A DNA stretch of 64,000 nucleotides from Legionella quinlivanii (GCF_900461555.1 NZ_UGOX01000001.1:2245501-2309500); one strand, 5' to 3'. Shown: positions 44,860-54,149, counted from the stretch's first letter. Made by a program: numbers and translations. Notes: a model not told the origin generated them from the letters alone.

Positions 44860-45231
44860 ATGACAAAAACTCAAATACTATTATTTCATTTTTTATTAGT
44901 ATGCTTAAGCAGCGCATTTGCCGTCGATAGTTGCGACAGCTTATCACGTTCATGGCAGGGTGAAGGTCGGTATGTCAGCCCGTATCTCGCTTACCTATTT
45001 GATGCACAGGCCTCGTTCACCAGAGAAAATGGATTGAACAGTTTTCGATTCAATTACACTGCTCACGGTGACGTTGAAAATGGCAACACCTATTCCTATC
45101 AACTGGAATGCGAAAGTGGATTTTTATCGATTAACGATGGACCAGTTCAGGGTGAAGGCGCGGTTACCGGTACCAGATTGGTATTAAAACTATTTGATGG
45201 AACAGGCTACACCTTCTTGCGACTGAAGTAG
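44860..45231 (+). CDS. Hypothetical exported protein
   Basis: 123 residues from ATG 44860, which has AAAGGA 7 bases upstream; the longer frame at 44692 has no support. Signal peptide 1-20 (MTKTQILLFHFLLVCLSSAF). Mature part: AVDSCDSLSRSWQGEGRYVS and a beta-rich body with a second Cys (YQLECESGF), so a disulfide is possible. The opening SRSWQGEGRYVS resembles that of the exported protein at 33379 (NFSGNWIGTCSD), but they are not clearly related. Confidence 0.75.
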   Translation: MTKTQILLFHFLLVCLSSAFAVDSCDSLSRSWQGEGRYVSPYLAYLFDAQASFTRENGLNSFRFNYTAHGDVENGNTYSYQLECESGFLSINDGPVQGEGAVTGTRLVLKLFDGTGYTFLRLK

Positions 45232-45247
45232 TACATTGGGGAGGCGC

Positions 45248-45769
45248 TTATAAAGTCTGATGGATAACATGCGTGACCACTCCCCAGATAATCAGATCCT
45301 GATTTTCAGTGATATCAATGGGTAAAAAAGCAGAATTCTCAGGCATTAATTGAACCTGGCCGTTGATGCGTGACAAGCGCTTGACGGTTAGCTCCCCATC
45401 GACTGCCGCAATAACGATTCGCCCATGTGCAGGCTCAAGGCTGCGATCGACAACGAGCAAATCGCCATTGACGATCCCCGCATCTTTCATTGAATCCCCG
45501 GAGGCTGTTAACAGAAAAGTAGACGAGGGATGTTTAATCAGAAATTCATTTAAGCTGATATAGGCTTCAATGTAATCATCCGCCGGGGAAGGAAATCCAG
45601 CTTTCACTTTACAGCTGTATAAAGGAATGGACGCTGGATTCGCCCCTGTAATCAAACATTTTACTTCCTCAATGCGAGACATCGGAATACGCATCGCCTT
45701 GGTGGATTCACCATACTGGTTGCTGCCCCTGGGCCTCCCGGAACCTTCACGTTTCCCGCCTCTCATCAA
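45248..45769 (-). CDS. UmuD-like self-cleaving S24 protease, orphan
   Basis: 173 residues. C-terminal S24 domain with cleavage site A57-G58 (KVKAGFPSP), Ser93 in SGDSM and Lys130 in ELTVKRL, the catalytic pair of UmuD/LexA. In the Pol V system the cleaved form with UmuC performs error-prone synthesis. The N-terminal 30 residues are basic (RGGKREGSGRPRGSNQYGES), longer than in E. coli UmuD. No umuC lies next to it; the 17-bp gap after the stop meets a convergent gene. No clear LexA-type box is seen upstream. Confidence 0.9.
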   Translation of the reverse strand: MMRGGKREGSGRPRGSNQYGESTKAMRIPMSRIEEVKCLITGANPASIPLYSCKVKAGFPSPADDYIEAYISLNEFLIKHPSSTFLLTASGDSMKDAGIVNGDLLVVDRSLEPAHGRIVIAAVDGELTVKRLSRINGQVQLMPENSAFLPIDITENQDLIIWGVVTHVIHQTL

Positions 45770-45843
45770 CTCTATCCGCCCATTGATAACTGTACTTTAA
45801 TCAGATTATATTGAAAGCATAAGGGCGTGTAAAGCAGAAAGCT

Positions 45844-46308
45844 TCAGGGATTATGGATGCAATACGCACTGAACATTTCATCTGTGGCTGCCATATTGTT
45901 ATCGGGCAGAACCTGATGTAAACCTTGCAATAATGATAAATGATTTAAAACATCCAGCAGCTGATCGGCATACAGAACAGACATACTCGGATCTGTACAA
46001 TAGTCAAACCGGCTTGAATTTCCATCATCAAGGCGCCAGCCCTGCGTGGTCAAATAGCATCGGAGCGATAAGGATTGACCCTCTTTTTTATAATCGATAG
46101 TTAATACCCCTTTTAATGAACTGGTACGAATCAGCCATTCGTTTTCTTTCAATAAATGAAATCCTCGTACCCGGCCATCTTTTCCGTGGCACACTTCATG
46201 GCGGAGGCTGCTGGAGATTAAGGCCGAGGAAAAAACTAAATATTTGGTATCAGGCTCTCCAGGTTCTTCTGGCTCAATGAAAAAAAATTCGTATTGGTGC
46301 CTTCTCAT
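45844..46308 (-). CDS. Hypothetical protein
   Basis: 154 residues, no signal peptide or membrane segment. The N-terminus MRRHQYEFFFIEPEEPGEPD is acidic; the body looks alpha/beta (WLIRTSSLKGVLTIDY, LSLRCYLTTQGWRLDD). GAGGGAAAA precedes ATG 46308. 74 bp upstream of umuD in the same direction, so perhaps co-transcribed. Not recognised. Confidence 0.65.
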   Translation of the reverse strand: MRRHQYEFFFIEPEEPGEPDTKYLVFSSALISSSLRHEVCHGKDGRVRGFHLLKENEWLIRTSSLKGVLTIDYKKEGQSLSLRCYLTTQGWRLDDGNSSRFDYCTDPSMSVLYADQLLDVLNHLSLLQGLHQVLPDNNMAATDEMFSAYCIHNP

Positions 46309-46557
46309 AATGTTTTCCCTCGTCTATTAAAATTAATCACCTTTCATATACAACTGACTACAAGTCGCTCTTTATGTCTGCATTTTAACCAAAAACCACC
46401 TTTTACAGAACTACCTGATTTGGAAACCTCTTTTTTCCAAATCAGAAAACAATTCTTCAATAGTATTTGTCGCTCTGAGAGAGATAGCAGAATGAGAAAT
46501 ATCTGGGCAATCTCTATTCCCTTTAATTATCAGCATTTCTGATAACTATGCACATGC

Positions 46558-46768
46558 TTATCCACAGTTTTTGTGGATAAGTGAAATTGCAGGAATTAAA
46601 TAAAAAAATGTAAAATAAACGAATAAATACAGGTGGTTACGAGGTCGATTTATAAAATGAGCACTGGAAAATGCAGAAGAAGAGAGCAAAATTATCCACA
46701 AGGAGAAAATAATGCTTTTCGGGCGTGCATCTTATCCAATTTTCTTATAAAGAACCAGTCTTGACATT
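46558..46768. repeat. DnaA-box repeat element A
   Basis: A 211-bp element between 45844-46308 and the esterase gene. It has an inverted pair of DnaA-box-like sites (TTATCCACA 46558-46566, GTTTT spacer, TGTGGATAA 46572-46580), a third TTATCCACA (46692-46700) and the 19-mer AAGAACCAGTCTTGACATT (46750-46768). Element B at 54297-54508 shares order and spacing. The rest of the 577-bp gap shows nothing I can name. Confidence 0.8.
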
Positions 46769-46885
46769 TCATGATTATTATTGTGGCTTGATAGTGTGAA
46801 CACACCCGTCCAGTATGTAGCATAGCTGGAACACAAACCATCAAACCGCCTATAATTTAATGACCAGATTTAAATCAGACTCAAC

Positions 46886-49474
46886 ATGCCAGAATCCTTA
46901 AAAATCGTGATAGATGGACCCAGCGCCGGATTGGTGGAAATAATTATCGAGACAGATTCATCAACGATTAGCGCCGCCTTTATTTATACCCCAGACGCTG
47001 CAACTCATGCCCCACATGAAATGTTATTGGGCTATCATGATGCCGCCGGAGAAGCGCATCAGCTCCCCATGACTCTCGAAAAAAATGGTCAATGGACAGC
47101 GAATAGAACGATGGTTCCTAATGAGAGCAGCGATTTTTATATGCACCCGAATGTAAAACCGGGAAAATTAACTCAGAAACCTGATATTATCAGCAAAATC
47201 GCATTGTCCGATGGAAAAATTATAGCTTCGGTTTATGAGAATCCTGAGTTGCCCACAGAACGCAAAGGCAGCATCCAAAGGCGAGTCCTTAACGCTGAGG
47301 GAATTTTAAGTGAACCCGTGGATGAGCATCATCAGATAAAACCAGGAGAGCAGTTAATAGAAATTTACATTCCAGCAGGATATGAGGCTTCAGACTCCAA
47401 AGACTACCCTGTCCAGGTAATGCTGGATGGCGGCATGCATTTGCGTCAGGATGCTTTTGGAAACAGCATGGGTACTAAAACTATTCTGGATAATTTGATT
47501 GCAAACGGCCGCATGCCCCCCATTGTTGCCGTCTTTGTCTCCCCTTCCCCACCCACTCAGAAAGAGGGGCAATGGGTTTCTATGCCAAGACTTGAAGAAT
47601 ATGCCTGCGATTTAAAAACCGATTCGATGCTAAAAAGCATTCCAGGCGCACTGAAAAAAGCAGGGATGAAAACGACTGACGATCCCAGAAAAACAGGATT
47701 ATGTGGTCAAAGCCTGGGGGGCCTTCAGGCCCTGTACACTGCCAGAATGCATCCTGAAATTTACGGACAGGTGATTGCTCAATCTCCGGCTGTCTGGTGG
47801 GGCCCTTCTGCCTCACGCCTGAATAATGAAGAAAATAAATCGCCTCCGCGTTATGAAGACGATGACACCTGGCGAGCTCCCCTGAACAATCAGGAAGAGC
47901 AGCAATACTTATTAAAAATGCTGGACACAGGATATGACCAGTTGTCCAGACAGACTGTTCCCCAAGGGGAGGTAAGTATTTATCTGCAGGCCGGAACCCA
48001 TGAAACAGGCGATAGAAACCAGGGTGACGAACCACTAACTCAAGCCGTTATGTCTTTGGCCAGGAAATTAAACATTGGATGCCGGCTTCATAATGGAGGC
48101 CACACTGCAGAATCATGGGCCACGGGATTAGCCGTACTCCTGCCTCAGGCACATCCTGCACAGCCGATTTTAGAGAAAAACCGCGAGGTCGATGCCATTG
48201 ATGACATCACTCGCAGTTCCACCGAGAAACTGATACGTTCGGCAAATATTCAAGGAGCGGCTATTGCTTCTTATAGCAATGAACACATATCAACCCTGTC
48301 AATAGGAACAATAGCCAAAATCCCTTTTGGCGCAGCCTCTCTTAGTAAACCAGTTTTTGCTTATCTGGTCTTAAAACTTTTGGAAGCCAATAAGGCCGAT
48401 GAGGCCATTCCCGGTTTTGGCAAGTTTAATTCATCGGATAGTCAATTTGGTTTAGAGACTCCATTGTATCGAGTGTTTCGAGATGCGAGCGGAGAAACAT
48501 TAGCAGACAATGACAATCCTTTTCTTAAGCATTTCAAACCGAAAGATTGGAATCTGGCAAAACAGTTGAATGCAAAAATAATCCTTTCCCATCGAACTGG
48601 CCTGCATATTGTGGAGCAAAAGCCCTACTCCTTTCAGTTTGAGCCAGGAGCCTATTATGCTTATTCCGGGCCTGGAATTGATTGTTTACAAACGGCAATT
48701 GAGGAACTCACTCACAGCGATCTGGAAACACTGGCCTGGGCAAACGTTTTTGCACCCCACGCTTTAAATATGCCCCACAGTAGTTATGGAGATGAACCCG
48801 TTGCTGCGAATAGCTTAAAAACTACGGCTGAGGAGTATGCAACATTTGTCAGCTCATGGATTAATGATGAGCGCCTGAATTATGCATTCAAACCTCAGGA
48901 GCCGATTTATACGATGGAAAATGATTATTTCCCCCAATCAAAGGATATGCTGGTGGAGGCTATTAATGTGGATGCAAGTGACAGAAAACAAGTGAGCTGG
49001 GGGCTGGGCGTCGGGCTTGTAAGAAAAGATAAAGAGGTAGTGGGCGCTTATCATACGGGGGATATGGACCAATGGCGCTCAGGATTTGGAGCAGAAATTG
49101 ATCCTGAAACCGGGCGTTGTCAAACTACCCGGGTTTATTGTGCCAATGGCGCGAATGGGCATATTCTTGCTGAAAAGATTTTACCCAAAGCGCTAAGCCC
49201 TGCATTAAATTATTTTTTTCCAACTTATGGTTTTGCTCGAAATGTAAAAGAACTGGACGAAACCAGTTTCCACGGAATGAATCCTCAGCGTTTAAAACCC
49301 GATTTAAAGGAAAAGGCTTATCAAACAAAAAATATCAGCAATCGCTACAAGGAACTCTTGCAAGGCACTAAGTCTACAAAAACTGATTTAGCAGCGACAG
49401 AGGTATTGGATTCCACTCAACACGCAAAGCCAACAACACCCAATCCATTTTCGATTGAGCCTAAGCCCCACTGA
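46886..49474 (+). CDS. Fusion: enterochelin-esterase-like hydrolase + serine beta-lactamase-fold domain
   Basis: 862 residues, no signal peptide. Residues 1-420: Fes/IroE-type esterase with an N-terminal beta-sandwich, YPVQVMLDGGMHLRQ, the nucleophile elbow LCGQSLGGLQAL (Ser276) and a His in NGGHTAESWATGL. Residues about 430-800: a class C beta-lactamase/esterase fold with FGAASLSKPVFAYLV (SxxK, Ser485-Lys488), YYAYSGPGIDCL (Tyr-Ser-Gly for YxN) and YHTGDM (HTG for KTG). The C-terminal 60 residues are polar. Two hydrolases in one chain is unusual; cytoplasmic or Dot/Icm-exported location is open. No ribosome site is evident at the ATG. Confidence 0.85.
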   Translation: MPESLKIVIDGPSAGLVEIIIETDSSTISAAFIYTPDAATHAPHEMLLGYHDAAGEAHQLPMTLEKNGQWTANRTMVPNESSDFYMHPNVKPGKLTQKPDIISKIALSDGKIIASVYENPELPTERKGSIQRRVLNAEGILSEPVDEHHQIKPGEQLIEIYIPAGYEASDSKDYPVQVMLDGGMHLRQDAFGNSMGTKTILDNLIANGRMPPIVAVFVSPSPPTQKEGQWVSMPRLEEYACDLKTDSMLKSIPGALKKAGMKTTDDPRKTGLCGQSLGGLQALYTARMHPEIYGQVIAQSPAVWWGPSASRLNNEENKSPPRYEDDDTWRAPLNNQEEQQYLLKMLDTGYDQLSRQTVPQGEVSIYLQAGTHETGDRNQGDEPLTQAVMSLARKLNIGCRLHNGGHTAESWATGLAVLLPQAHPAQPILEKNREVDAIDDITRSSTEKLIRSANIQGAAIASYSNEHISTLSIGTIAKIPFGAASLSKPVFAYLVLKLLEANKADEAIPGFGKFNSSDSQFGLETPLYRVFRDASGETLADNDNPFLKHFKPKDWNLAKQLNAKIILSHRTGLHIVEQKPYSFQFEPGAYYAYSGPGIDCLQTAIEELTHSDLETLAWANVFAPHALNMPHSSYGDEPVAANSLKTTAEEYATFVSSWINDERLNYAFKPQEPIYTMENDYFPQSKDMLVEAINVDASDRKQVSWGLGVGLVRKDKEVVGAYHTGDMDQWRSGFGAEIDPETGRCQTTRVYCANGANGHILAEKILPKALSPALNYFFPTYGFARNVKELDETSFHGMNPQRLKPDLKEKAYQTKNISNRYKELLQGTKSTKTDLAATEVLDSTQHAKPTTPNPFSIEPKPH

Positions 49475-51203
49475 AGACTGAAACAGGGTTTACCGGGCTC
49501 GCTTCATCTCCTTTTATACTCTGCTTAAATGTTTTTAAGCGCTCTTTACAATAACTGACATTATTGATCTTGGTAATACCATCGAGCCAATCGCTAAATT
49601 TAGATAGTTGAATTCCAATGCTGAGCAATATTCCGGGAGCCTGGCCTCTTTTTTCTTTCATTATTCCACGGACTCCAAAGGAAAAATGGGCGCCAGCATC
49701 TTCCAGGGTTTTTAAAACGGAGTAGTCTGTTTCCCTGGCAGTTTCAACACCTAAGTAAATTGATTTAAACAATCTTTCGCGCGATTCTCTGGCAAGTGTG
49801 TGAGAAGCGGTATCGCATAACAATTTTACCATGTGCGGCTGATTGGTCTTCACGGCAAGCAATGTATAATGGAGCAGCATTTCATCATCAGGGAACCTGC
49901 CGGCCTTCTTCAATTGATCAAGCAGCAAGGATACCGATTTGGTGTTGCTGATTCCACAATTTCCTTTTTCTCCAATTGCCGCTTCAATAGCATCCCTATC
50001 CTTATATTTATTGAGAATATGATCAGCTATTTGCTGTTCAGACAGAAATGGATGCGATTTTTGCCGATAGTCATTGAGTAAATCACTCAGAATTTCCGGA
50101 CTACCTCCAGCGGCAGCCTGATTCAGATATTGGGTGGCATTTTGCTCTGATACAATCAAATTCAAATAATTATTTTGAGTGACATCATTTTGAATTAAGC
50201 ACTTAAAGCTGCCGTATTTACCACGCATTAAGGCGAAATCAAAAAGAAGTCGACTAATTTCAGGTCGTTTAACCAGGCTTATTAACTCCTGATTGCCGCT
50301 CTCCAGCATATAATCAATCACTTTTTTATTATTACTCATTACGGCATAGGTTAATCCTTTGAGCATATCAGTACTGCCAGGATTCGACTTTTCACAAATT
50401 AATTCCACTGCCCTGGCATTGTTTTTTCGGCAGGCAAAAATGAGTTGGGAAAATTTTTCCTCTTTCTTAAGCTCATTATCCTGTCTGGTGCAGGAAGCGT
50501 TCACATCGAGATAGCGGGCAAATAATTCCGCAGAAGAAGGCAATGCAGGAGTGCGTATTTCAGCTATGGGGTGCCTGACAACTTCCAAATCAAGACCTAA
50601 ATCCCCTTTCCAGCCGCATTTTCTTGCAATTTCACGAACACCCACTATTAAGGACTTCTCGTCGGCACAGTGAATATAACCTTCTGGATCATTAGGGTCC
50701 GCCAGACGATACTGGCCATTTTCCAATCTTGAAACACTCACTGCATGATTGGTGAGCGTTAATAACATTCCCTCTCCAGGCTTTAGACTAATATCCTGAA
50801 GTACTGAAACCCACTTCTCATCGGTGGCAATCAGGCTCATTTTCAAAGAAGGTTTCAGAGGATGACCATTAATCGACAGATTGGATAGTGAATGCCTTTG
50901 TTCTTTAGTCGAATCAAAAAGATGGGGAGAAAAGGCAACGAGAGTCTCAACTACAAAATGATTGACTTCATTTATAGAGCCTTTATCGAGCTTTTCCAAA
51001 TTGGCTATTTTATCTATTATTGAAAAATATTCGCTTTCACGGTTTTCAAGAATATATTTGCAACGCAGAACCGCTAACCCCCGGCATATGCCATCAATAG
51101 GCATGCGAACAGGCAAATTCTGACTTTCCAGATATTTATTCAGGTTCTTAATTACATTCGCCTGATTTCTTTTGGGAATGTTGAGCTGTGTTCCGGCAAC
51201 CAT
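49461..51203 (-). CDS. Papain-like cysteine protease/ankyrin-like effector candidate
   Basis: About 580 residues from ATG 51203; the longer frame starts with TTG 51215. Residues 30-180 show a possible papain-like triad: Cys40 in DGICRGLAVL, His153 in TLTNHAVSVS and Asp169 in YRLADPND. YopT- and AvrPphB-type proteases share this C-H-D order, and ankyrin-protease pairs are known in Legionella AnkH, but domain order differs. The C-terminal half carries weak ankyrin-like helix pairs (LIFACRKNNARAVELICEKS, LTYAVMSNNKKVIDYMLESG). The stop lies 14 bp inside the convergent esterase gene. Activity is inferred from motif spacing only. Confidence 0.7.
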   Translation of the reverse strand: MVAGTQLNIPKRNQANVIKNLNKYLESQNLPVRMPIDGICRGLAVLRCKYILENRESEYFSIIDKIANLEKLDKGSINEVNHFVVETLVAFSPHLFDSTKEQRHSLSNLSINGHPLKPSLKMSLIATDEKWVSVLQDISLKPGEGMLLTLTNHAVSVSRLENGQYRLADPNDPEGYIHCADEKSLIVGVREIARKCGWKGDLGLDLEVVRHPIAEIRTPALPSSAELFARYLDVNASCTRQDNELKKEEKFSQLIFACRKNNARAVELICEKSNPGSTDMLKGLTYAVMSNNKKVIDYMLESGNQELISLVKRPEISRLLFDFALMRGKYGSFKCLIQNDVTQNNYLNLIVSEQNATQYLNQAAAGGSPEILSDLLNDYRQKSHPFLSEQQIADHILNKYKDRDAIEAAIGEKGNCGISNTKSVSLLLDQLKKAGRFPDDEMLLHYTLLAVKTNQPHMVKLLCDTASHTLARESRERLFKSIYLGVETARETDYSVLKTLEDAGAHFSFGVRGIMKEKRGQAPGILLSIGIQLSKFSDWLDGITKINNVSYCKERLKTFKQSIKGDEASPVNPVSVFSGA

Positions 51204-51311
51204 TTCAATTCGCAATACATAACGATTTATGGTTTATTTTAGCGAATTTAGATTATTGAAATATTAACAAGGGAATGATATTCATCAGGAGATTTCAAAG
51301 CGCCTGACAAA

Positions 51312-51336
51312 CAAAAACCATCTAAAAAGATGGTTT
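51312..51336 (-). terminator. Intrinsic terminator of the lipoprotein gene
   Basis: On the minus strand the hairpin AAACCATC-TTTTTA-GATGGTTT (51315-51336) is followed by TTTGTTTG. It lies 89 bases after the DUF4156 lipoprotein stop. Best terminator candidate in the window. Confidence 0.7.
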
Positions 51337-51424
51337 CTGTTGCAGGTCCAAGAGACGCCCTTTAGCGTTTCTTTTCCTTACACTTTAAGTATAGTACACA
51401 TAAGGCCACTGTCAAATTTTGACT

Positions 51425-51829
51425 TTATTCCAGTCCAATTGATTTAGGCGGGCACAAGTAAGCGTTGCCAAGGTTGGTAACATTGGTCTGCTCTGAACCA
51501 CCGCTCATAAATCCGCTGCGTCGATCAAAAGAGCCGCTCATGGAACCTGTCACTCCGGCACGATTGGTAACTAATTGAATATAGTTTGCACCTAATTTTG
51601 CAGCTTTATTCTTAAGATCATTCATTGCACCTTCTTCCAGATTTTTATTGGAAGTAAAGCCTCCAGTGAAAAAGTTACCTTGATTGCCGACCACTTGTCC
51701 TAAGTACTTGCAACCCTTCGGTACAGGATTTGGCGAAGCAATGACACGGGCTGTTTGCGGATCGGCTGGAATGGATGCACAGCTGCAAATTAAAGTGCCA
51801 AGAGCAAACAGTGACAAAATCTTTTTCAT
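51425..51829 (-). CDS. DUF4156 family lipoprotein
   Basis: 134 residues. Signal peptide with lipobox (LGTLICSC, cleavage before Cys17) and a small alpha/beta domain (NLEEGAMNDLKNKAAKLGAN, YIQLVTNRAG) typical of DUF4156. Probably anchored in the inner leaflet of the outer membrane; function unknown for the family. The gene is monocistronic with a terminator at 51312-51336. Confidence 0.87.
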   Translation of the reverse strand: MKKILSLFALGTLICSCASIPADPQTARVIASPNPVPKGCKYLGQVVGNQGNFFTGGFTSNKNLEEGAMNDLKNKAAKLGANYIQLVTNRAGVTGSMSGSFDRRSGFMSGGSEQTNVTNLGNAYLCPPKSIGLE

Positions 51830-51961
51830 TTTTTACAACCTTTGTTTTTGTTTATGGGCAATTTATGCGCACACATCATAATTTAACTACAATGTAAATT
51901 CAATATGCTAATCTCCTTGGCGGTAACTATAATTATTCTTAACTAACCATTAAGAGTAATA

Positions 51962-52864
51962 ATGAAAAATGATATTCTGGATTGCATTATCATTGGCGGG
52001 GGACCCGCTGGTCTTACAGCAGGCCTCTACCTGAGTCGGTTTCGCCGTAATATACTCATTTATGACGGCGGAATCAGCCGCGCTGAAAAAATCCCGCTCT
52101 CTCATAATTATCCCGGATTTCCACAAGGCATCTCAGGCCAGGAATTACTCACCCGATTAAGACAGCAACTATCTCATTATGAGGCAACTATTATTCATGA
52201 GTTTGTTGAATCCATTAAAGTGCTCGGTGATTACCATTTTCAGGTAAAAACTGGATCAGGATTTCAATACGCAAAAAATATTATTCTGGCAACCGGGGTA
52301 AAGGATATAGAACCTCGTCTGGGCAACATAAATGATGGTATTCAAAAAGGATTGATCAGGCATTGCCCCGTTTGCGATGCCTTTGAAGTAATTAATAAAA
52401 AAGTAGCTGTTATTGGTTATAACAAATCAGGATTAGGGGAAGCACTATTCTTACGCGAGTATACACCAAAATTGACTTTACTAACCCTTGGAGAAACAGA
52501 AGCCTGGAGCAAAGCAGACTTTAGAAAAATCAAAAAAGCCGATATCACCTTAGTCAACGAGCAATTGCTGGAAATTGAATTAACTTCTGACTCGGCCAAA
52601 ATGACTTTTAATAATAAGAAAATACTTAAATTTGATTGCCTCTATTCAGCATTGGGTTCGGTTTATAATAATCAACTGGCAAATGAACTGGGGGTCAAAT
52701 TAAAAGAGGGAGCTGTAATGGTGAATAAACACCAGCAAAGCTCAATCAAAGGATTCTATGCGGCAGGCGATGTAGTTCATGGACTGAATCAGATCTGTGT
52801 CGCTACCAGCCAGGCAGCCATCGCCGCAACCGATATTCATAACCGATGCAGGGACTTAACATAA
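51962..52864 (+). CDS. Thioredoxin-reductase-like FAD/NAD(P) flavoprotein
   Basis: 300 residues. FAD motif IIGGGPAGLTAGLYLSRF, redox pair in CPVC (GLIRHCPVCDAFEV), second nucleotide site VAVIGYNKSGLGEALFL (GxGxxG altered to GYNKSG) and FYAAGDVVHG. Resembles the TrxB-type low-molecular-weight reductases. The CPVC spacing suits a redox role, but the altered NADPH-site glycine pattern makes the partner uncertain. Stands alone; no thioredoxin gene nearby. Confidence 0.87.
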   Translation: MKNDILDCIIIGGGPAGLTAGLYLSRFRRNILIYDGGISRAEKIPLSHNYPGFPQGISGQELLTRLRQQLSHYEATIIHEFVESIKVLGDYHFQVKTGSGFQYAKNIILATGVKDIEPRLGNINDGIQKGLIRHCPVCDAFEVINKKVAVIGYNKSGLGEALFLREYTPKLTLLTLGETEAWSKADFRKIKKADITLVNEQLLEIELTSDSAKMTFNNKKILKFDCLYSALGSVYNNQLANELGVKLKEGAVMVNKHQQSSIKGFYAAGDVVHGLNQICVATSQAAIAATDIHNRCRDLT

Positions 52865-52901
52865 CTTGCTCAGACTACAATTCAGCAGACGCTTTTTAAA
52901 G

Positions 52902-54149
52902 CTAAGGCAAAGCGAGCAAAGCTGAAGCTCCCGGCAGGGCCAGAGTGCAAGAGGCATTAGTCGTTGTATTTGGAATTAATGCGACGGGCTGATTTGGAGC
53001 GGCTGACCAATAATTAGGATATTGTTTTGGAAAATAACTGTCGCAGTCCGCAGTCAGATCTGCGGCGACATCCAATGATTTTTCCAGCAGTTTCTCACCT
53101 AGCTGACAAACTTTTTCTTTTGCCAAAGAAAAAAAGCCGTATTTGGAGCATACTGAGGAGTCGCTTCGACTGAGTGTACGGCTAAAAAACTGAGGGTATT
53201 CTTTTATCAGATCTTGAACAGCCTCAAGATTTAAAAAATCTTCAGCAAGAAAATGATTATAAAAGCCTGGTTGATATTCAATTCCTGCTATTTTCGCAAC
53301 CGACATGATTTCATGCGCCGTGTGAAATCCCCCTCCTCCAATGAACCCCAAGATTGCTGTGATATACTGCTTAAGTTCTTCCTTATTGAAATTTCCAATT
53401 AATAATGCTTGTAATAGCGAATCAGCTGTACTTCCGGATGGACCCGCAAGAAAAGGCTGGTTTAGTCGGGAAATTTCTTCAGCCCATGCAGAATCTGGCG
53501 GCGGAATAAAAACGCCTAAAATATTAGCATGCTCCTGAACCTCAAAATCAGTAGGACAACTAATCGGATCAGCAATGCCAGTAGTTCGACTTATCTTACC
53601 CTGATTGTTTACTTTAATGCGCGTACGGGGAATTAAAAAATTTTCCTGAAATATTTGCTTATAAATAGCCTTTTTACAAACATCAATATCCTGAGGCCTG
53701 GCGCTTAATTTCTTCGCTACCCGCTGTGATACACTAAGGTGTTTATTCTCGATTTTTTCAACAATATGTTTAACATGCCGATCAGGTAAAAAATCAAAAA
53801 TTTTCTCGCTGAAAAATTGATGCAAATGCATAATTCGCGGAAGATTAGTTATCGGGAACGTGGTTAAATCATCAATAATCAATGCCATGATATCGCTTTG
53901 CAAAGGACAATAATCCAGTGCAGGACCCAAAGTACCGAAATAGGTATCGCTAAAAAGATCATTGATCCCTTGATTAGTCAAAATATCATTCGTCATGATA
54001 AATTCACGGTTTACGGGGCGAGTTAATAAATCCGCAATGGTCCTGGACATTTTTTCTACAGCAGGCAGGGTCTGTGGATTTTTAAGAATCAGAGCGGTTA
54101 GTTTAGTTTCCAGGCAGAAAATTTGTTTATCAGATTTTGCTTTAGGCAT
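52902..54149 (-). CDS. Hypothetical protein with conserved-looking motif block
   Basis: 415 residues, no signal peptide. A block at about 230-300 has the strong pattern FLAGPSGSTADSLLQALLIG and, after 35 residues, FIGGGGFHTAHEIMSVAKIA then IEYQPGFYNHFL, which looks like an active-site region with Ser/Thr, His and Glu. I cannot assign it. The N-terminal 200 residues are helical. C-terminus: TNASCTLALPGASALLALP, an unusual small-residue run. Effector-like by context. Confidence 0.65.
   Translation of the reverse strand: MPKAKSDKQIFCLETKLTALILKNPQTLPAVEKMSRTIADLLTRPVNREFIMTNDILTNQGINDLFSDTYFGTLGPALDYCPLQSDIMALIIDDLTTFPITNLPRIMHLHQFFSEKIFDFLPDRHVKHIVEKIENKHLSVSQRVAKKLSARPQDIDVCKKAIYKQIFQENFLIPRTRIKVNNQGKISRTTGIADPISCPTDFEVQEHANILGVFIPPPDSAWAEEISRLNQPFLAGPSGSTADSLLQALLIGNFNKEELKQYITAILGFIGGGGFHTAHEIMSVAKIAGIEYQPGFYNHFLAEDFLNLEAVQDLIKEYPQFFSRTLSRSDSSVCSKYGFFSLAKEKVCQLGEKLLEKSLDVAADLTADCDSYFPKQYPNYWSAAPNQPVALIPNTTTNASCTLALPGASALLALP

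Noticed and set aside
45770-45843. A LexA-type box before umuD.
   Set aside because: CTGTACTTTAATCAGA has only one half of the consensus CTGT-N8-ACAG.
46558-46768. DnaA boxes as the chromosome or plasmid origin.
   Set aside because: No dnaA, dnaN, rep or par gene nearby, only three boxes, and a second copy exists at 54297.
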